Origin: Candidatus Devosia phytovorans
GTDB taxonomy: Bacteria > Pseudomonadota > Alphaproteobacteria > Rhizobiales > Devosiaceae
Assembly (NCBI GenBank): GCA_029202405.1
Contig: CP119312.1
Span: 4,221,001-4,285,000 of the forward strand
Direction: 5' to 3'
DNA length: 64,000 nt
Positions within the stretch are counted from its first letter, which is position 1. Each line of letters starts with the position of its first letter. Shown piece by piece: positions 7,922 to 16,559 of this stretch. The notes under the pieces were generated by a model, which saw only the letters and a list, made by a program, of their open reading frames with translations, ran no database searches and was not told the origin of the DNA. A program made the position numbers and the translations under genes.

Positions 7922-7928
7922 GCCGCTC

Positions 7929-9305
7929 TTGTCCTTGGTACTCTACGATCTGGAGACGACCGGGCTCAGCAGTCACTTCGATCAGATTGTACAGTTCGGC
8001 GCAGTCAGGCTCGACGACGCCTTCGAGGTTGTCGAGCAATACGAGACGAGCTGCCGACTGCAGCCCCACATCGTCCCGGCTCCGTCCGCGCTGCACGTCA
8101 CGGGCACGAGCTATTCGGACCTGATATCGCCAGCGCGTCGTTCGCATTTCTCGATGATCGTCGAGATCCACGAACTCTTCACCAGATGGAGCCCTGCGGC
8201 ATTCATCGGCTACAACTCCATCAAGTTCGACGAGGAGTTCCTGCGGCACGCCTTCTATCAGTGCCTGCTCGAGCCGTACTTGACGAGTAGAGGGAATGCT
8301 CGGGGCGATGTTCTCAGGTTGGCTCGCGCGGTCTCCAAGCGCCGCCCGGACGTGCTGCCAACGGCGTTCGGACCGAACGGCGAGAGATCGATGAAGCTGC
8401 ACGATGTGGCGACCGCATGCGGGTTCCGATCCGAAGGCGCGCATGAGGCGATGGCCGACGTGGAAGCGATGCGCTGGATCGTAAAGGTCGTGTCCGACGG
8501 CGCTCCAGATATCTGGTCGCGGTTCATGCAGTTCTCGACCAAGGCGGCAGCGCAGGACTTCATCCGAGAGGAAGATGCGTTCGTCTCGTTCGAAGCCGAT
8601 CGCCCCGGCCAAGGGTTTCGCCTCCTGACCGCTTTCGGCCAGCACCCCGTCCAGGACGCCGTCCGCTACTGCCTCGACCTCTCGGTCTCAGTGGATGGCC
8701 TGCGCGCCGCCACGGACGAGGAACTGATCGAGATGTTCAAGCTGCGCGACGGACCGTTGCGCCGCGTTAAGGCCAATGGGTCGCCTCTTCTTTTCCCCCT
8801 CTACGAAGCCCTGGATACGACCTTCCCAGATCTTATCGAGGACGACGTGCTCCGACAGGCTCGTAGCATTCGGACGGATGAGGCTTTCACGGCGCGGTTG
8901 AACTCGGCGGCATCAGCCGCCGAGCGGGTCTTCGAGGAGTCCGACCACGTCGAGCAGCAGCTGTACGGCAGGTTCATCCCAGACTCCGAGAAGCCGATCA
9001 TGCAGCAGTTCCATGTCGCGCCGTGGGAGGAAAGACTCAACATCCTGCGGAGATTCTCGGACGCGAGATTGCGGCGCCTGGGCCAGCGCGCGATCTACTT
9101 CGAGGCGCCGCACCTGATCCCCAACGAAGTGCGAGCGACGTTGGACGCGGCAGTTAGGCAGCGGTGGACCGGTGATACTTCCATGCCATGGATGACAGCG
9201 GCCAAAGCGATCGCCCAGATCCGGGCCATGCCCCCGGACCTGGATCGTTCCAGCCTTGCCGAATACGAGGCCTTCCTTCTTCAGGCCGTCTCGATTGCTT
9301 CGTAA
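7929..9305 (+). CDS. Exonuclease I (SbcB)-like DEDDh 3'-5' exonuclease
   Basis: A 458-residue protein, close to the length of E. coli exonuclease I. All DEDDh residues are present: D7 and E9 in YDLETTG, D101 in YNSIKFDEEF, H172 and D177 in GAHEAMADVEAM. The GYNSIKFDEEF and FY..LLEPY segments resemble ExoI itself more than DnaQ. ExoI degrades single-stranded DNA from the 3' end. It starts at TTG 7929, 7 bp after the protease gene, so it belongs to the capH-capP operon. Because CapP responds to single-stranded DNA, an ssDNA exonuclease here could tune that signal or attack phage DNA. This role is inference. Confidence 0.85.
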   Translation: MSLVLYDLETTGLSSHFDQIVQFGAVRLDDAFEVVEQYETSCRLQPHIVPAPSALHVTGTSYSDLISPARRSHFSMIVEIHELFTRWSPAAFIGYNSIKFDEEFLRHAFYQCLLEPYLTSRGNARGDVLRLARAVSKRRPDVLPTAFGPNGERSMKLHDVATACGFRSEGAHEAMADVEAMRWIVKVVSDGAPDIWSRFMQFSTKAAAQDFIREEDAFVSFEADRPGQGFRLLTAFGQHPVQDAVRYCLDLSVSVDGLRAATDEELIEMFKLRDGPLRRVKANGSPLLFPLYEALDTTFPDLIEDDVLRQARSIRTDEAFTARLNSAASAAERVFEESDHVEQQLYGRFIPDSEKPIMQQFHVAPWEERLNILRRFSDARLRRLGQRAIYFEAPHLIPNEVRATLDAAVRQRWTGDTSMPWMTAAKAIAQIRAMPPDLDRSSLAEYEAFLLQAVSIAS

Positions 9306-9390
9306 GCGATCGGCCAGCCACGATCAGCGGGAAGTGAGAGTTCACACGGGATCTCAGTCACCTGCAAACACCCAAGTGGTCGAAGGCGAT

Positions 9391-9442
9391 GGCAGCTTTC
9401 GGCAGACTTGTGGGGCCAAACGAACGTCCGAACTGGGGCGCA
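9391..9442 (+). repeat. Dispersed intergenic repeat, copy A
   Basis: Begins GGCAGCTTTCGGCAG and ends GAACTGGGGCGCA. It fills the middle of the 266-bp gap between the convergent exonuclease and SLOG genes; nothing else is seen in that gap. Same family as copies B to I, all on the plus strand. Confidence 0.6.
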
Positions 9443-9571
9443 CGGTCGTCAGGCTGCTCCCGAACCATCGCCGCCCTTCGCGGCAGCCATGCTAGACCCC
9501 GAAAACAGCTGTCTGCCAAACGAATTGCCTAGTGTCCACCGTAGCATGACCGCGACCCGTCGTCAGACCTG

Positions 9572-10309
9572 CTAGTACAGATCGCCGCTATCGCTATGTA
9601 CGATCTTGTCTACAATGACCTGCATGATGATCGGATAGGGCACACTTTCCTCTTCGATTATCCGCCGACGCTTGTCGCCCAACGCGGACTCGGACTCCCA
9701 GCGTGACCGATCCCGCTCTCTGACTTCTGCTAAGATCGTGCTCTCCGCATCAAGAGCAGACGCGGAGGCTTCGCTCAGAAGATAGGCAGCCGCCCCACCG
9801 GTACTTGCGAGGGCGAATAAAAGGCGCTCAGGGAAACGATTTGAGAATGCCTTCGCCAAGGCCATACTCTGCTTGTCTCCTCCAATGCAGACCAGAGCGA
9901 CGGGATCCTCCATCTCCAGAAGGTCAAACGCGGCCGTACCAGTGGATTGCCGTCGCGTGGCCGCCAGTCCAATGCGATCGAGGAACTCCTCGTCTTGCCT
10001 CTCCCTCTCCGACAGCTCGATCTGTCTATAGAGACGCACATTGGGCCGTCGTGACACCGCTTCGAGTCCACGCTCGGCAAAACTTGGCTCTTGATATTCG
10101 CCGGCCACCATGGCGACAAGATGCCCGACCGTCGGGCCGCCGTGCACCGCGACCTCGCCCCTTTCCGCCAGGACGGCACGGGCCAGACCGGCGACCGCCT
10201 GATCGATTCCCCATTGCCCAAGCCTGGATTTCTCGAAGCCAACTGTTTCGCTGGAAGGCGACGCCGTCACGCAGACGGTGCGACCCTTAAGCCGTGCTCC
10301 TTGAGACAT
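9572..10309 (-). CDS. SLOG-like nucleotide-sensing protein partnered with TIR
   Basis: A 245-residue protein with Rossmann-like features: an N-terminal strand RTVCVTASPSS, a glycine turn VHGGPTVGHLVAMVAGEY at about 65-85, and a later VCIGGDK strand-loop near 155. This pattern fits the SLOG superfamily, which often partners TIR and other NAD-related effectors and is thought to bind nucleotide signals. The start at 10309 lies 2 bp after the TIR stop, and the extra N-terminal residues of the open frame lie inside the TIR gene. It probably forms a two-gene defence unit with the TIR protein. Family call by pattern only. Confidence 0.6.
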   Translation of the reverse strand: MSQGARLKGRTVCVTASPSSETVGFEKSRLGQWGIDQAVAGLARAVLAERGEVAVHGGPTVGHLVAMVAGEYQEPSFAERGLEAVSRRPNVRLYRQIELSERERQDEEFLDRIGLAATRRQSTGTAAFDLLEMEDPVALVCIGGDKQSMALAKAFSNRFPERLLFALASTGGAAAYLLSEASASALDAESTILAEVRERDRSRWESESALGDKRRRIIEEESVPYPIIMQVIVDKIVHSDSGDLY

Positions 10310-10311
10310 CT

Positions 10312-11577
10312 TCACAGCAACCCTTGAAGCATGCGCCGCGTCGCCACCGCCATCGACCCCTCGTCTACGAGATCCATGTCGCACACGTCGGTCAGCCAGT
10401 CATGCTGCTGCTGACGTGACCGTTCCATTAACTGCGACAATCCGATGATGACGCTGCGGATGGGTGCGGCATTGGCAGTATGAGCACGGTGATAGTCCGA
10501 CAATTCCGGGGGTCTAGGCGTCAGCCAAGTCGCGTAGGTCACCCCATGGGCGAGCAAGTGGTATGAACCATCGGCTCGCCTGACCGGAGCGGGACCGCCG
10601 GCCATGGCAACGGCTTGCTCGAAGGATTGCTCGAGTGCGACGCGACGACGGAGGATCGCTCTGTCGTGCTCCTGACGAATGAACTGCCGCACCGTCTGGA
10701 GAGGGACATCTTCAATGGTGAAATCCGTCCTGAGCTCTGAGCGGTGCAATAGTCGGCGCAGTCCTGGGTCGATGCCCGGGTCCTGCGGCGCTCCATTGAA
10801 ATTCAGGGCGATGATGCCAATGCCGCAGGCCCTCGCCTGCGCAATCTCGAGTGCCACCCACGGCGACTGTGCGAGATTCGAGGATTCGAGGAGAAGAAGC
10901 AACGCCTTGTCACCGAGCTCCTGCAGAAGGCGAGCTTGGAAGTCCACGCCAGGCGCGATCCTGAAATGATCGAGAAAGACGTCGAACCCATCGTGAGACA
11001 AAGCGTCGAAGAGCTGTACCGCGGCGGCCGCCGTGTCGCTTTGCCGGTAGCTGATGAAAATCCGCGCCTGACTGGCCGTGATGGCTCCCGCCTGCAGCAC
11101 GGCTGGGAGAGCTTCTTCCTCCTGCACACTCCAAAAGACGGCATTGATTTTATCGAGCGGCGACGGAAGGAGCCTCTTGGATGACGGCCGCGCCGTTTCT
11201 GGCAGCACCGGCAGGATGGAGAAAGTATTGTCATTCCCAATCCAGAACGCCAAGGGGTCGATGCTCGTCGGCGCAGGGGTGCAGTCATCGCCCACGAGCA
11301 CCAGGAGCTTGTGGCAATCGTGCTCGAGTAAGGCATGACACACGTCGCACCACCCGCCGCAAGGCGCCACTACTTGGGTAGCATGGGCACCCGATCGCAG
11401 CTCCCGCAGCAAGGCGACAGAAAGCGCTTCCATTGAACGCGCGGCGGCTGCGGATCCTACGTGGCAGAACTCGATGAGCATGGAGGTTGGCATCGCAAGG
11501 CCGTTGAAGGTCTCGCATTGCTTCATGCCGCCAATCTCGGTGCGTACCACGAATTGTATGTCTTGATGCAAAGGCAT
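10312..11577 (-). CDS. TIR domain protein, predicted NAD-processing defence effector
   Basis: A 421-residue protein. Residues 171-300 form a TIR domain: first strand ARIFISYRQSD, DVFLDHFRIAPG, and the catalytic-type Glu244 in SPWVALEIA. Bacterial TIR domains cleave NAD+ or make cyclic ADP-ribose signals. Residues 33-130 look like a second, degenerate Rossmann/TIR-like domain (KLLVLVGDD, FWIGNDN, ILPVLP), and the last 120 residues are helical without a known motif. The start is unsure: 11577 (MPLHQD) or later Met codons. Paired with the SLOG-like gene, and divergent from a membrane-protein gene at 11730. Confidence 0.8.
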   Translation of the reverse strand: MPLHQDIQFVVRTEIGGMKQCETFNGLAMPTSMLIEFCHVGSAAAARSMEALSVALLRELRSGAHATQVVAPCGGWCDVCHALLEHDCHKLLVLVGDDCTPAPTSIDPLAFWIGNDNTFSILPVLPETARPSSKRLLPSPLDKINAVFWSVQEEEALPAVLQAGAITASQARIFISYRQSDTAAAAVQLFDALSHDGFDVFLDHFRIAPGVDFQARLLQELGDKALLLLLESSNLAQSPWVALEIAQARACGIGIIALNFNGAPQDPGIDPGLRRLLHRSELRTDFTIEDVPLQTVRQFIRQEHDRAILRRRVALEQSFEQAVAMAGGPAPVRRADGSYHLLAHGVTYATWLTPRPPELSDYHRAHTANAAPIRSVIIGLSQLMERSRQQQHDWLTDVCDMDLVDEGSMAVATRRMLQGLL

Positions 11578-11729
11578 GTGGCACCGCGGACGCTGTTATC
11601 CTCTAAAGCAGTAGCTGAAGCGCAAGGTGTTGTCCAAACCGCTCAAGCACATCGCAATGGCGATTTGACCCGCAGCGGTAAACCATGTTCTTTCTCTGAC
11701 GACATTTCCAGCAGTCAAGGTGACATACC

Positions 11730-12200
11730 GTGGACCAGAACGGCACACTCGAAGCAAAGATTGCTTATCTGGGAATGATCCAAGGCGTGATCGCTCGCAT
11801 GGCAACGGATGGGCAGACGATGAAAGCGTTGGCCATCACCGTGGGGGCCGCAGTCGTCGCTCTCTCTCCGGATGGAGGTCGCGCGGTCATCTGGCTGTCG
11901 ATCGCGGGTCTGGTCGCGGTTTGCCTGTTCTGGTGGCAGGCCGCTTACCATTTGCACGTTGAGCATGCCTATCGTCGGCTCTATGACCTTGTGCGGCAAG
12001 ACAAGCCGTTGCCGGCCTTCTCGATGGATTGGCGTACATACGGGGGTGAAGTGCCCTCCACCTTCGCACTTGCGAGACGTTGGGCGGTCGCGCTTCCATT
12101 TGGCGCCACCTTTGTTCTTCTTGCGACGTTCGCGATCAGCACGGCCACGACGCCTTTGGCCCCCACGGCCAACCACACATCGGTGCAGCCAACAAAATGA
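11730..12200 (+). CDS. Small membrane protein next to the TIR-SLOG pair
   Basis: A 156-residue protein with a conserved-looking N-terminus (KIAYLGMIQGVIARMA), two hydrophobic helices at about 35-70 (ITVGAAVVAL and VIWLSIAGLVAVCLF) and one near the C-terminus (about 122-142). GTG start at 11730 with AGGTGA seven bases upstream. Proteins with this MIQGVI.RM start occur next to TIR-type genes, so it may be the membrane part or regulator of this defence unit; that is recollection of context, not proof. No enzymatic motif. Confidence 0.65.
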   Translation: MDQNGTLEAKIAYLGMIQGVIARMATDGQTMKALAITVGAAVVALSPDGGRAVIWLSIAGLVAVCLFWWQAAYHLHVEHAYRRLYDLVRQDKPLPAFSMDWRTYGGEVPSTFALARRWAVALPFGATFVLLATFAISTATTPLAPTANHTSVQPTK

Positions 12201-12407
12201 AACGAACTCTCAGGCTGTTCGATCGCCTCTGGAGAAGCTCAAGTGTCGAAAGGTCGGCATTTTTTCATGTCGATCATCATGCACAGACTGACGGTTACCC
12301 CAGTCATACACTGGCTTGACCGTAGTCAGGACCGAGACCCCGATAGCGACACCGTCCGCCCCTGGTCGTCAGGGCACGGCCTACAGCGCCTGAACCAAAT
12401 AATATTG

Positions 12408-12466
12408 GCTGCTTTTGGGAATTGTGGCGGTTGGCTGGAAGGGCGGAAATGGGGCGCGTAGGCGAG
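12408..12466 (+). repeat. Dispersed intergenic repeat, copy B
   Basis: Begins GGCTGCTTTTGGGAA and contains GGCGGAAATGGGGCGCG. It sits in the 390-bp gap 12201-12590; the remaining bases of that gap show no gene, RNA or hairpin I can support. Confidence 0.65.
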
Positions 12467-12590
12467 TTCCATTGAGTCGCTTGATCGTTGTCGTTCGATT
12501 TATCTACTGCCCTTCCTACTTCCAGTTAGCGGGCATTTCTTCGGTAGAGTACAAGCCAACGCGTGAACACCAACGCGAACGAGCTCGGCC

Positions 12591-13184
12591 GTGACAGTCA
12601 ACGCGCACAAAGTTATCACGGCAATATCTGTCCGCTACCTCGATGCGGCTAGGGTGCTACACAAGAACTCGACAACAGCGGATACTTTCTGGGAGCCCTT
12701 AAATCATCTCTTCGCGATGGCCGCGGAGTTGGCGCTCAAGGCCTTCCTCGAACGCGCCGGGGTTTCGGAAAAAGAACTCAAGCACCAAAATGTCCGGCAT
12801 TCTCTAAATTCCCTCCTGCTTCTGGCGATCAGCAGGGGCCTTCGGACTAACCACGAGGTTGCCGAGGTACTAATGGCGATGGATGCAGCCCACTCGTCTC
12901 ACGCCTACCGTTACGTTCCACGCCCTGAAGAAGGTGCCTCGGTCACTATACACTCCGCTCGCCCGGCCAGCGCATACCCGGCGATTCAGCGATTGCTTGA
13001 CCAATGCGCCGATGATCCGACATTCCTCAGGACAAAGACGAAGTTTCCAGAGGAATGGCCGCCAGCCTCCTTACCCGTGTATCCCGTCACCGTTGAGCAG
13101 ATGCAGGAATGGATAGCGGAGAAGCAAAGCCTTTGGGAGTTTGCGAGCACGGTCCAGCAGTGGCGACCGGTCGCCAAAGACTGA
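12591..13184 (+). CDS. HEPN-like helical protein
   Basis: A 197-residue, mostly helical protein (GTG start). The segment FAMAAELALKAFLERAG followed by KHQNVRHSLNSLL resembles HEPN domains, in which an E-x-x-x-K-A helix precedes an H-x-L helix; many HEPN proteins are RNases or toxins. The strict R-x4-6-H RNase motif is not obvious, so it may be non-catalytic. It stands alone in the defence region, without an adjacent antitoxin-like MNT gene. Low-identity call made from pattern. Confidence 0.5.
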   Translation: MTVNAHKVITAISVRYLDAARVLHKNSTTADTFWEPLNHLFAMAAELALKAFLERAGVSEKELKHQNVRHSLNSLLLLAISRGLRTNHEVAEVLMAMDAAHSSHAYRYVPRPEEGASVTIHSARPASAYPAIQRLLDQCADDPTFLRTKTKFPEEWPPASLPVYPVTVEQMQEWIAEKQSLWEFASTVQQWRPVAKD

Positions 13185-13220
13185 TTTCCACCAAGCTGGT
13201 GGGCAAGTGCGTCGAACGAC

Positions 13221-13276
13221 AACGTCCGCTTTCGGCAGATCAAAATCGCGAGCCAAACGGCGGGAAAGGGGCGCTT
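13221..13276 (+). repeat. Dispersed intergenic repeat, copy C
   Basis: Begins AACGTCCGCTTTCGGCAG and ends with GGGAAAGGGGCGCTTAG. Located just after the HEPN-like gene. Confidence 0.65.
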
Positions 13277-13398
13277 AGTCGCCCGCAATCTGAGTGAGGC
13301 GTGGGGAAGAATAGACGGTCGGGAAGGCGGACTTTCCCACTACGCTTCCTTGCGGCCGGCGATGCACTTTACGCAATAACCGCCCCACACTCCATGAA

Positions 13399-13423
13399 GA
13401 AGCCGGCCAGCATGGCCGGCTTC
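13399..13423 (-). terminator. Terminator of the 97-residue basic protein gene
   Basis: Perfect 10-bp arms GAAGCCGGCC / GGCCGGCTTC with a 5-base loop, 20 bp past the stop of the leftward gene at 13444; followed by TTC on the minus strand rather than a long T run. Confidence 0.6.
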
Positions 13424-13443
13424 TATCCAAATTATATCTGGCC

Positions 13444-13737
13444 CTACGCTTCTGAGCGGCGGGAGAATTCCTTATTCACGCGAGCTACGGCCGCTGACAA
13501 CAGGGCTGTTTTGTAGCGGTTGCCGGCCTCAGTGGCGCCAGCTTCGGTGCCCCGCGCGGCACGAACGTGCCTTCGATCCAGGTTCTGCGCCCGGTCTCTG
13601 CGCTCGCGCAGCCGTTTAGCCAGTGCTCTCAAATCGTCCGCAGACATGCCCGAAAGAGCTGGGTGCCGCGCCTCGGACACCATCTCTCGCTCTCCATTGT
13701 CCAGATACCGCTCTTCGTTCTTTCTGTTGCTGGCCAT
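13444..13737 (-). CDS. Small basic hypothetical protein
   Basis: A 97-residue, Arg-rich protein starting MASNRKNEERYLDNGE, with AAGGAG seven bases before the ATG at 13737. One helix, DDLRALAKRLRERRDRAQ, is strongly amphipathic and basic, suggesting nucleic-acid or protein binding. It is a single-gene unit with its own terminator. No domain recognised. The longer open frame to 13848 lacks a ribosome site. Confidence 0.7.
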   Translation of the reverse strand: MASNRKNEERYLDNGEREMVSEARHPALSGMSADDLRALAKRLRERRDRAQNLDRRHVRAARGTEAGATEAGNRYKTALLSAAVARVNKEFSRRSEA

Positions 13738-14001
13738 TGCTCTTCTCCTTGGGTGTATGAAGGCGAATGCAACTACCGAAGCACCGTTCCCCGATCTAGG
13801 TGCGATCCATTGTCTCGCCAGCCAACTCCCCTTCGCCCCACAATCCATGCAAGGGTAGCTGCAGCCCCGCGGCTGAAAATGCGAATGTTGCCGATGGCGG
13901 CATCAAGAACGCCAGCGAGGAGAAAATTCAATTGGGGTCAGGGCTCTGGAATCCCTGGCATCTGCGGCTGCCAGAGGCACGCTTGGGCTATTGGCCGCTC
14001 A

Positions 14002-15084
14002 CTAGCGACTGGCCGGCCCGTTTTCCTGGTCGGGGATATTGAGGCGGTCGTTAGTGAACTGCGACCAGACAGCGATGAACAAGGCAGCCACCAGCGGGCC
14101 CAGTACGAAGCCGTTCACACCGAACAGGGATAGACCGCCCAGCGTGGAGATCAACACCACATAGTCAGGCATTCTGGTCTCTCGGCCAACCAGCAGTGGC
14201 CGCAGAAGGTTGTCGATCATGCTGATGACCAAGGCGCCGACCAGTGCCAGAATGATGGCCTTGGTCATTTCCCCATTGAGGCCGAGGTAGACGGAAAACG
14301 GCGCCCAGACGAGTATTGCACCAACCGCCGGCAGGAGCGACAGCACGGCCATGACAACGCCCCATAGGAGCGGCGCGTCAATGCCAAGTGCCCAGAATGT
14401 CAATCCGCCAAGCCCGCCCTGAATGACGGCAATGAGCATGTTGCCCCGGACGGTTGCCTTTACGACCGAGACGAATTTTGCGGCGATTTCGTCCGTGCGA
14501 TGCCGGTCGAGCGGAATGGCATTGCGGATCATTCCGGTGAGCGGCTTGCCGTCGCGGAACAGGAAAAACAGCAGATACAGCATGATCGCCAGACCGATGA
14601 CGAATTGCAGCGTCGACTGGCCAACACCGAGTGCACCGCTGGCTATTGTCTGGCTGGCCGTCGAGAGCGCTGACACGATGCTTTCCTGGATTTCTTCCAG
14701 ATTGCTCAGGTTCATGCCCGCCAGAGCGTTATTGGCGAAATCCGGCAACATGTTTTGAAGCTGGGCCAGAGCATCGGCCAAGGTGTAGTCGCTGTCGCGC
14801 ACCTGCCGGTAGAGCGAGGCGGCTTCGACCGATATTGAGGTGATGATCAAGATCGCTGGAATGAGTACGACGCAAATGCAGACCAGCACACTGGCAACAG
14901 CGGCCAGACTGCGTTGCCCGCGAAACATCACAGTCAGGCGCCGTTGCAGGGGGTTGAACAGGATTGCGAGGATGACAGCCCACAGAATGGCGCTGAAGTA
15001 CGGCAGCAGAAGCAAGGCGAACGCCGCCGTAATCGCCACGACCAGCGCCAGAAAGGTGAAGTTTTGAATGCTCTGTCTAGTCAA
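14002..15084 (-). CDS. AI-2E family (PerM/TqsA-like) membrane transporter
   Basis: A 360-residue polytopic membrane protein with about eight hydrophobic segments: a pair at the N-terminus (residues 8-45), one near 65-88, a soluble stretch of about 70 residues, then the C-terminal bundle including the family-typical LSLLPAVGAILVWAP and a final loop-helix. The family (DUF20) covers AI-2 exporters and Na+/H+ antiporters, so the substrate cannot be named. The start is TTG at 15084, with GAGGG upstream. Monocistronic. Confidence 0.85.
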   Translation of the reverse strand: MTRQSIQNFTFLALVVAITAAFALLLLPYFSAILWAVILAILFNPLQRRLTVMFRGQRSLAAVASVLVCICVVLIPAILIITSISVEAASLYRQVRDSDYTLADALAQLQNMLPDFANNALAGMNLSNLEEIQESIVSALSTASQTIASGALGVGQSTLQFVIGLAIMLYLLFFLFRDGKPLTGMIRNAIPLDRHRTDEIAAKFVSVVKATVRGNMLIAVIQGGLGGLTFWALGIDAPLLWGVVMAVLSLLPAVGAILVWAPFSVYLGLNGEMTKAIILALVGALVISMIDNLLRPLLVGRETRMPDYVVLISTLGGLSLFGVNGFVLGPLVAALFIAVWSQFTNDRLNIPDQENGPASR

Positions 15085-15225
15085 ACGTGTCGCCCTCGGT
15101 CATGCAATGGACTGCAAATGTCCATCGACCGAACGCAGAGTACCTTAGTTAGGTTGTGTCTGCCCTGCGAGAACCTGCCACATTCACCAATCCACACGAC
15201 ACTTTCGCTCGTTTTGTCGCGCCGA

Positions 15226-15281
15226 AGGCAGCTTTTGGGAAACGTGGAATGGTCGGTCGAACGGCCGGAAGGGGGCGCATA
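15226..15281 (+). repeat. Dispersed intergenic repeat, copy D
   Basis: Contains GGCAGCTTTTGGGAAACG and GGCCGGAAGGGGGCGCATAG. It lies in the 328-bp gap 15085-15412 between two leftward genes; no gene is seen in the rest of that gap. Confidence 0.65.
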
Positions 15282-15412
15282 GTTGCCTGCATATTCTTCC
15301 TTATCTACTGCGCCAGCACTCGCTCTGGATGTCGACATGGCCCGGCGTTAATTCCGTCAGGAGATGCTGAGCAGGTGGGCAAGCGTCGATGTTTGAACGG
15401 TCAAACTTACAA

Positions 15413-16396
15413 CTAGGATTTGCTCCGTATGTTTCCAAAAACCGACCAATCGGTGCGGTTAGTTAGATACTCCAGCCCTAGAACACCAAGCCAGCTATTT
15501 CCAAATGGGTCCAGCGCAGGAGACCAAGCAGCGATGGATGCAGTGTGTGGCACGACCGCGAGGATGCCGCCTCCGACACCCGATTTTGCTGGCAGGCCTA
15601 CCCGAAAGGCGAAGTCTCCGGAGCCGTCGTACATACCGCAGGTCATCATGATTGAAAGAATGCGTCTGGCGCGCCGAGATGCGTGAAATCCTCGGTCTGA
15701 TCTGGCACCCGGACCCTCGTGCATCAGAAAGCGTCCTGCTTTGGCCAGCCCGGCGCAATCGACGGAAATGGCGCACTGATGCACATAGGCTTCCATCACG
15801 TCATTGACCTTATGGCGCAGATTGTCATGATGTTTCGCCATAAACAGCAAGGACCGATTGAGATCGCCGCTCGAGCGATCACTTTCCAGGACGTCGGTGT
15901 CGAAAGTAGCGGCTTCGTCGTCCAGCTGCTGTTTTACGAAACTCATCACCGAACCGTTTGCATCTTCCCCTTCAGCATCGAGCAGCGAGTCGACTACGAC
16001 TAGTGCGCCAGCATTGATGAAGGGGTTTCGCGGCACCCCTTTGAAGCGCTCGAGATCAATAATGGAATTGAACGCGTCCCCCGAAGGCTCCCGGCCAACT
16101 CTCCTCCAGAGCTTGTCACCGTGTCTTTGCAGCGCCACTTCCAGCGCGAATACCTTAGAAATGGACTGGATCGGAAAAGCGGTAGATGCGTCACCAGACT
16201 GGATGAGACCGCCGTCGCGGGTAAATACCGACAACCCGAATTTAGCGAAGTCCACTTTTCGAGGAGCCGGTTTGTCGTGCTCGTCCGCCGCCTCTTTCGC
16301 GTTGACATAGATTTGCTCAGCGCGGTCTTTTACTTCGACGACCGTCTCATCAAGGATTGCCTGTAGCTCAACAACGCTATGCAGATGTTCTTTCAC
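15413..16396 (-). CDS. glsA: Glutaminase A
   Basis: A 327-residue serine-dependent beta-lactamase-fold glutaminase, which hydrolyses glutamine to glutamate and ammonia in the cytoplasm. Catalytic Ser-x-x-Lys is in FPIQSISKVF; other family marks are the GVPRNPFINAGALVV loop, SDRSSGDLNRSL, and the C-terminal GVGGGILAVVPH. GTG start at 16396 with GGGGG upstream. Length is slightly above the usual 310. Single gene, with no glutamine transporter adjacent. Confidence 0.95.
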   Translation of the reverse strand: MKEHLHSVVELQAILDETVVEVKDRAEQIYVNAKEAADEHDKPAPRKVDFAKFGLSVFTRDGGLIQSGDASTAFPIQSISKVFALEVALQRHGDKLWRRVGREPSGDAFNSIIDLERFKGVPRNPFINAGALVVVDSLLDAEGEDANGSVMSFVKQQLDDEAATFDTDVLESDRSSGDLNRSLLFMAKHHDNLRHKVNDVMEAYVHQCAISVDCAGLAKAGRFLMHEGPGARSDRGFHASRRARRILSIMMTCGMYDGSGDFAFRVGLPAKSGVGGGILAVVPHTASIAAWSPALDPFGNSWLGVLGLEYLTNRTDWSVFGNIRSKS

Positions 16397-16511
16397 TCAG
16401 AACCCCCGTTTTCGGGTCAACGTGCAGCGGGGACTTGAGTGGCAGAGTCGGAAGGATAATTATCGATGCTTTCCGCCCCTCCAACGCGCTTTAAGCACAA
16501 GCACCTAATAG

Positions 16512-16537
16512 TGAACCCGCGCCTGAGCGCGGGTTCA
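16512..16537 (-). terminator. Terminator after the PRC-barrel gene
   Basis: Perfect 11-bp arms (TGAACCCGCGC) with a CTGA tetraloop, 22 bp beyond the stop at 16560. Confidence 0.75.
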
Positions 16538-16559
16538 TTGGCTTTGTGCCGTGTTAGGG

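Noticed and set aside
12243..12461. 72-residue frame after the small membrane protein
   Set aside because: It runs into dispersed repeat copy B and has no ribosome site or family.
13567..14133. 188-residue plus-strand frame
   Set aside because: Covers a gene start and a gene end on the minus strand and has Ser/Pro/Arg-rich shadow composition.
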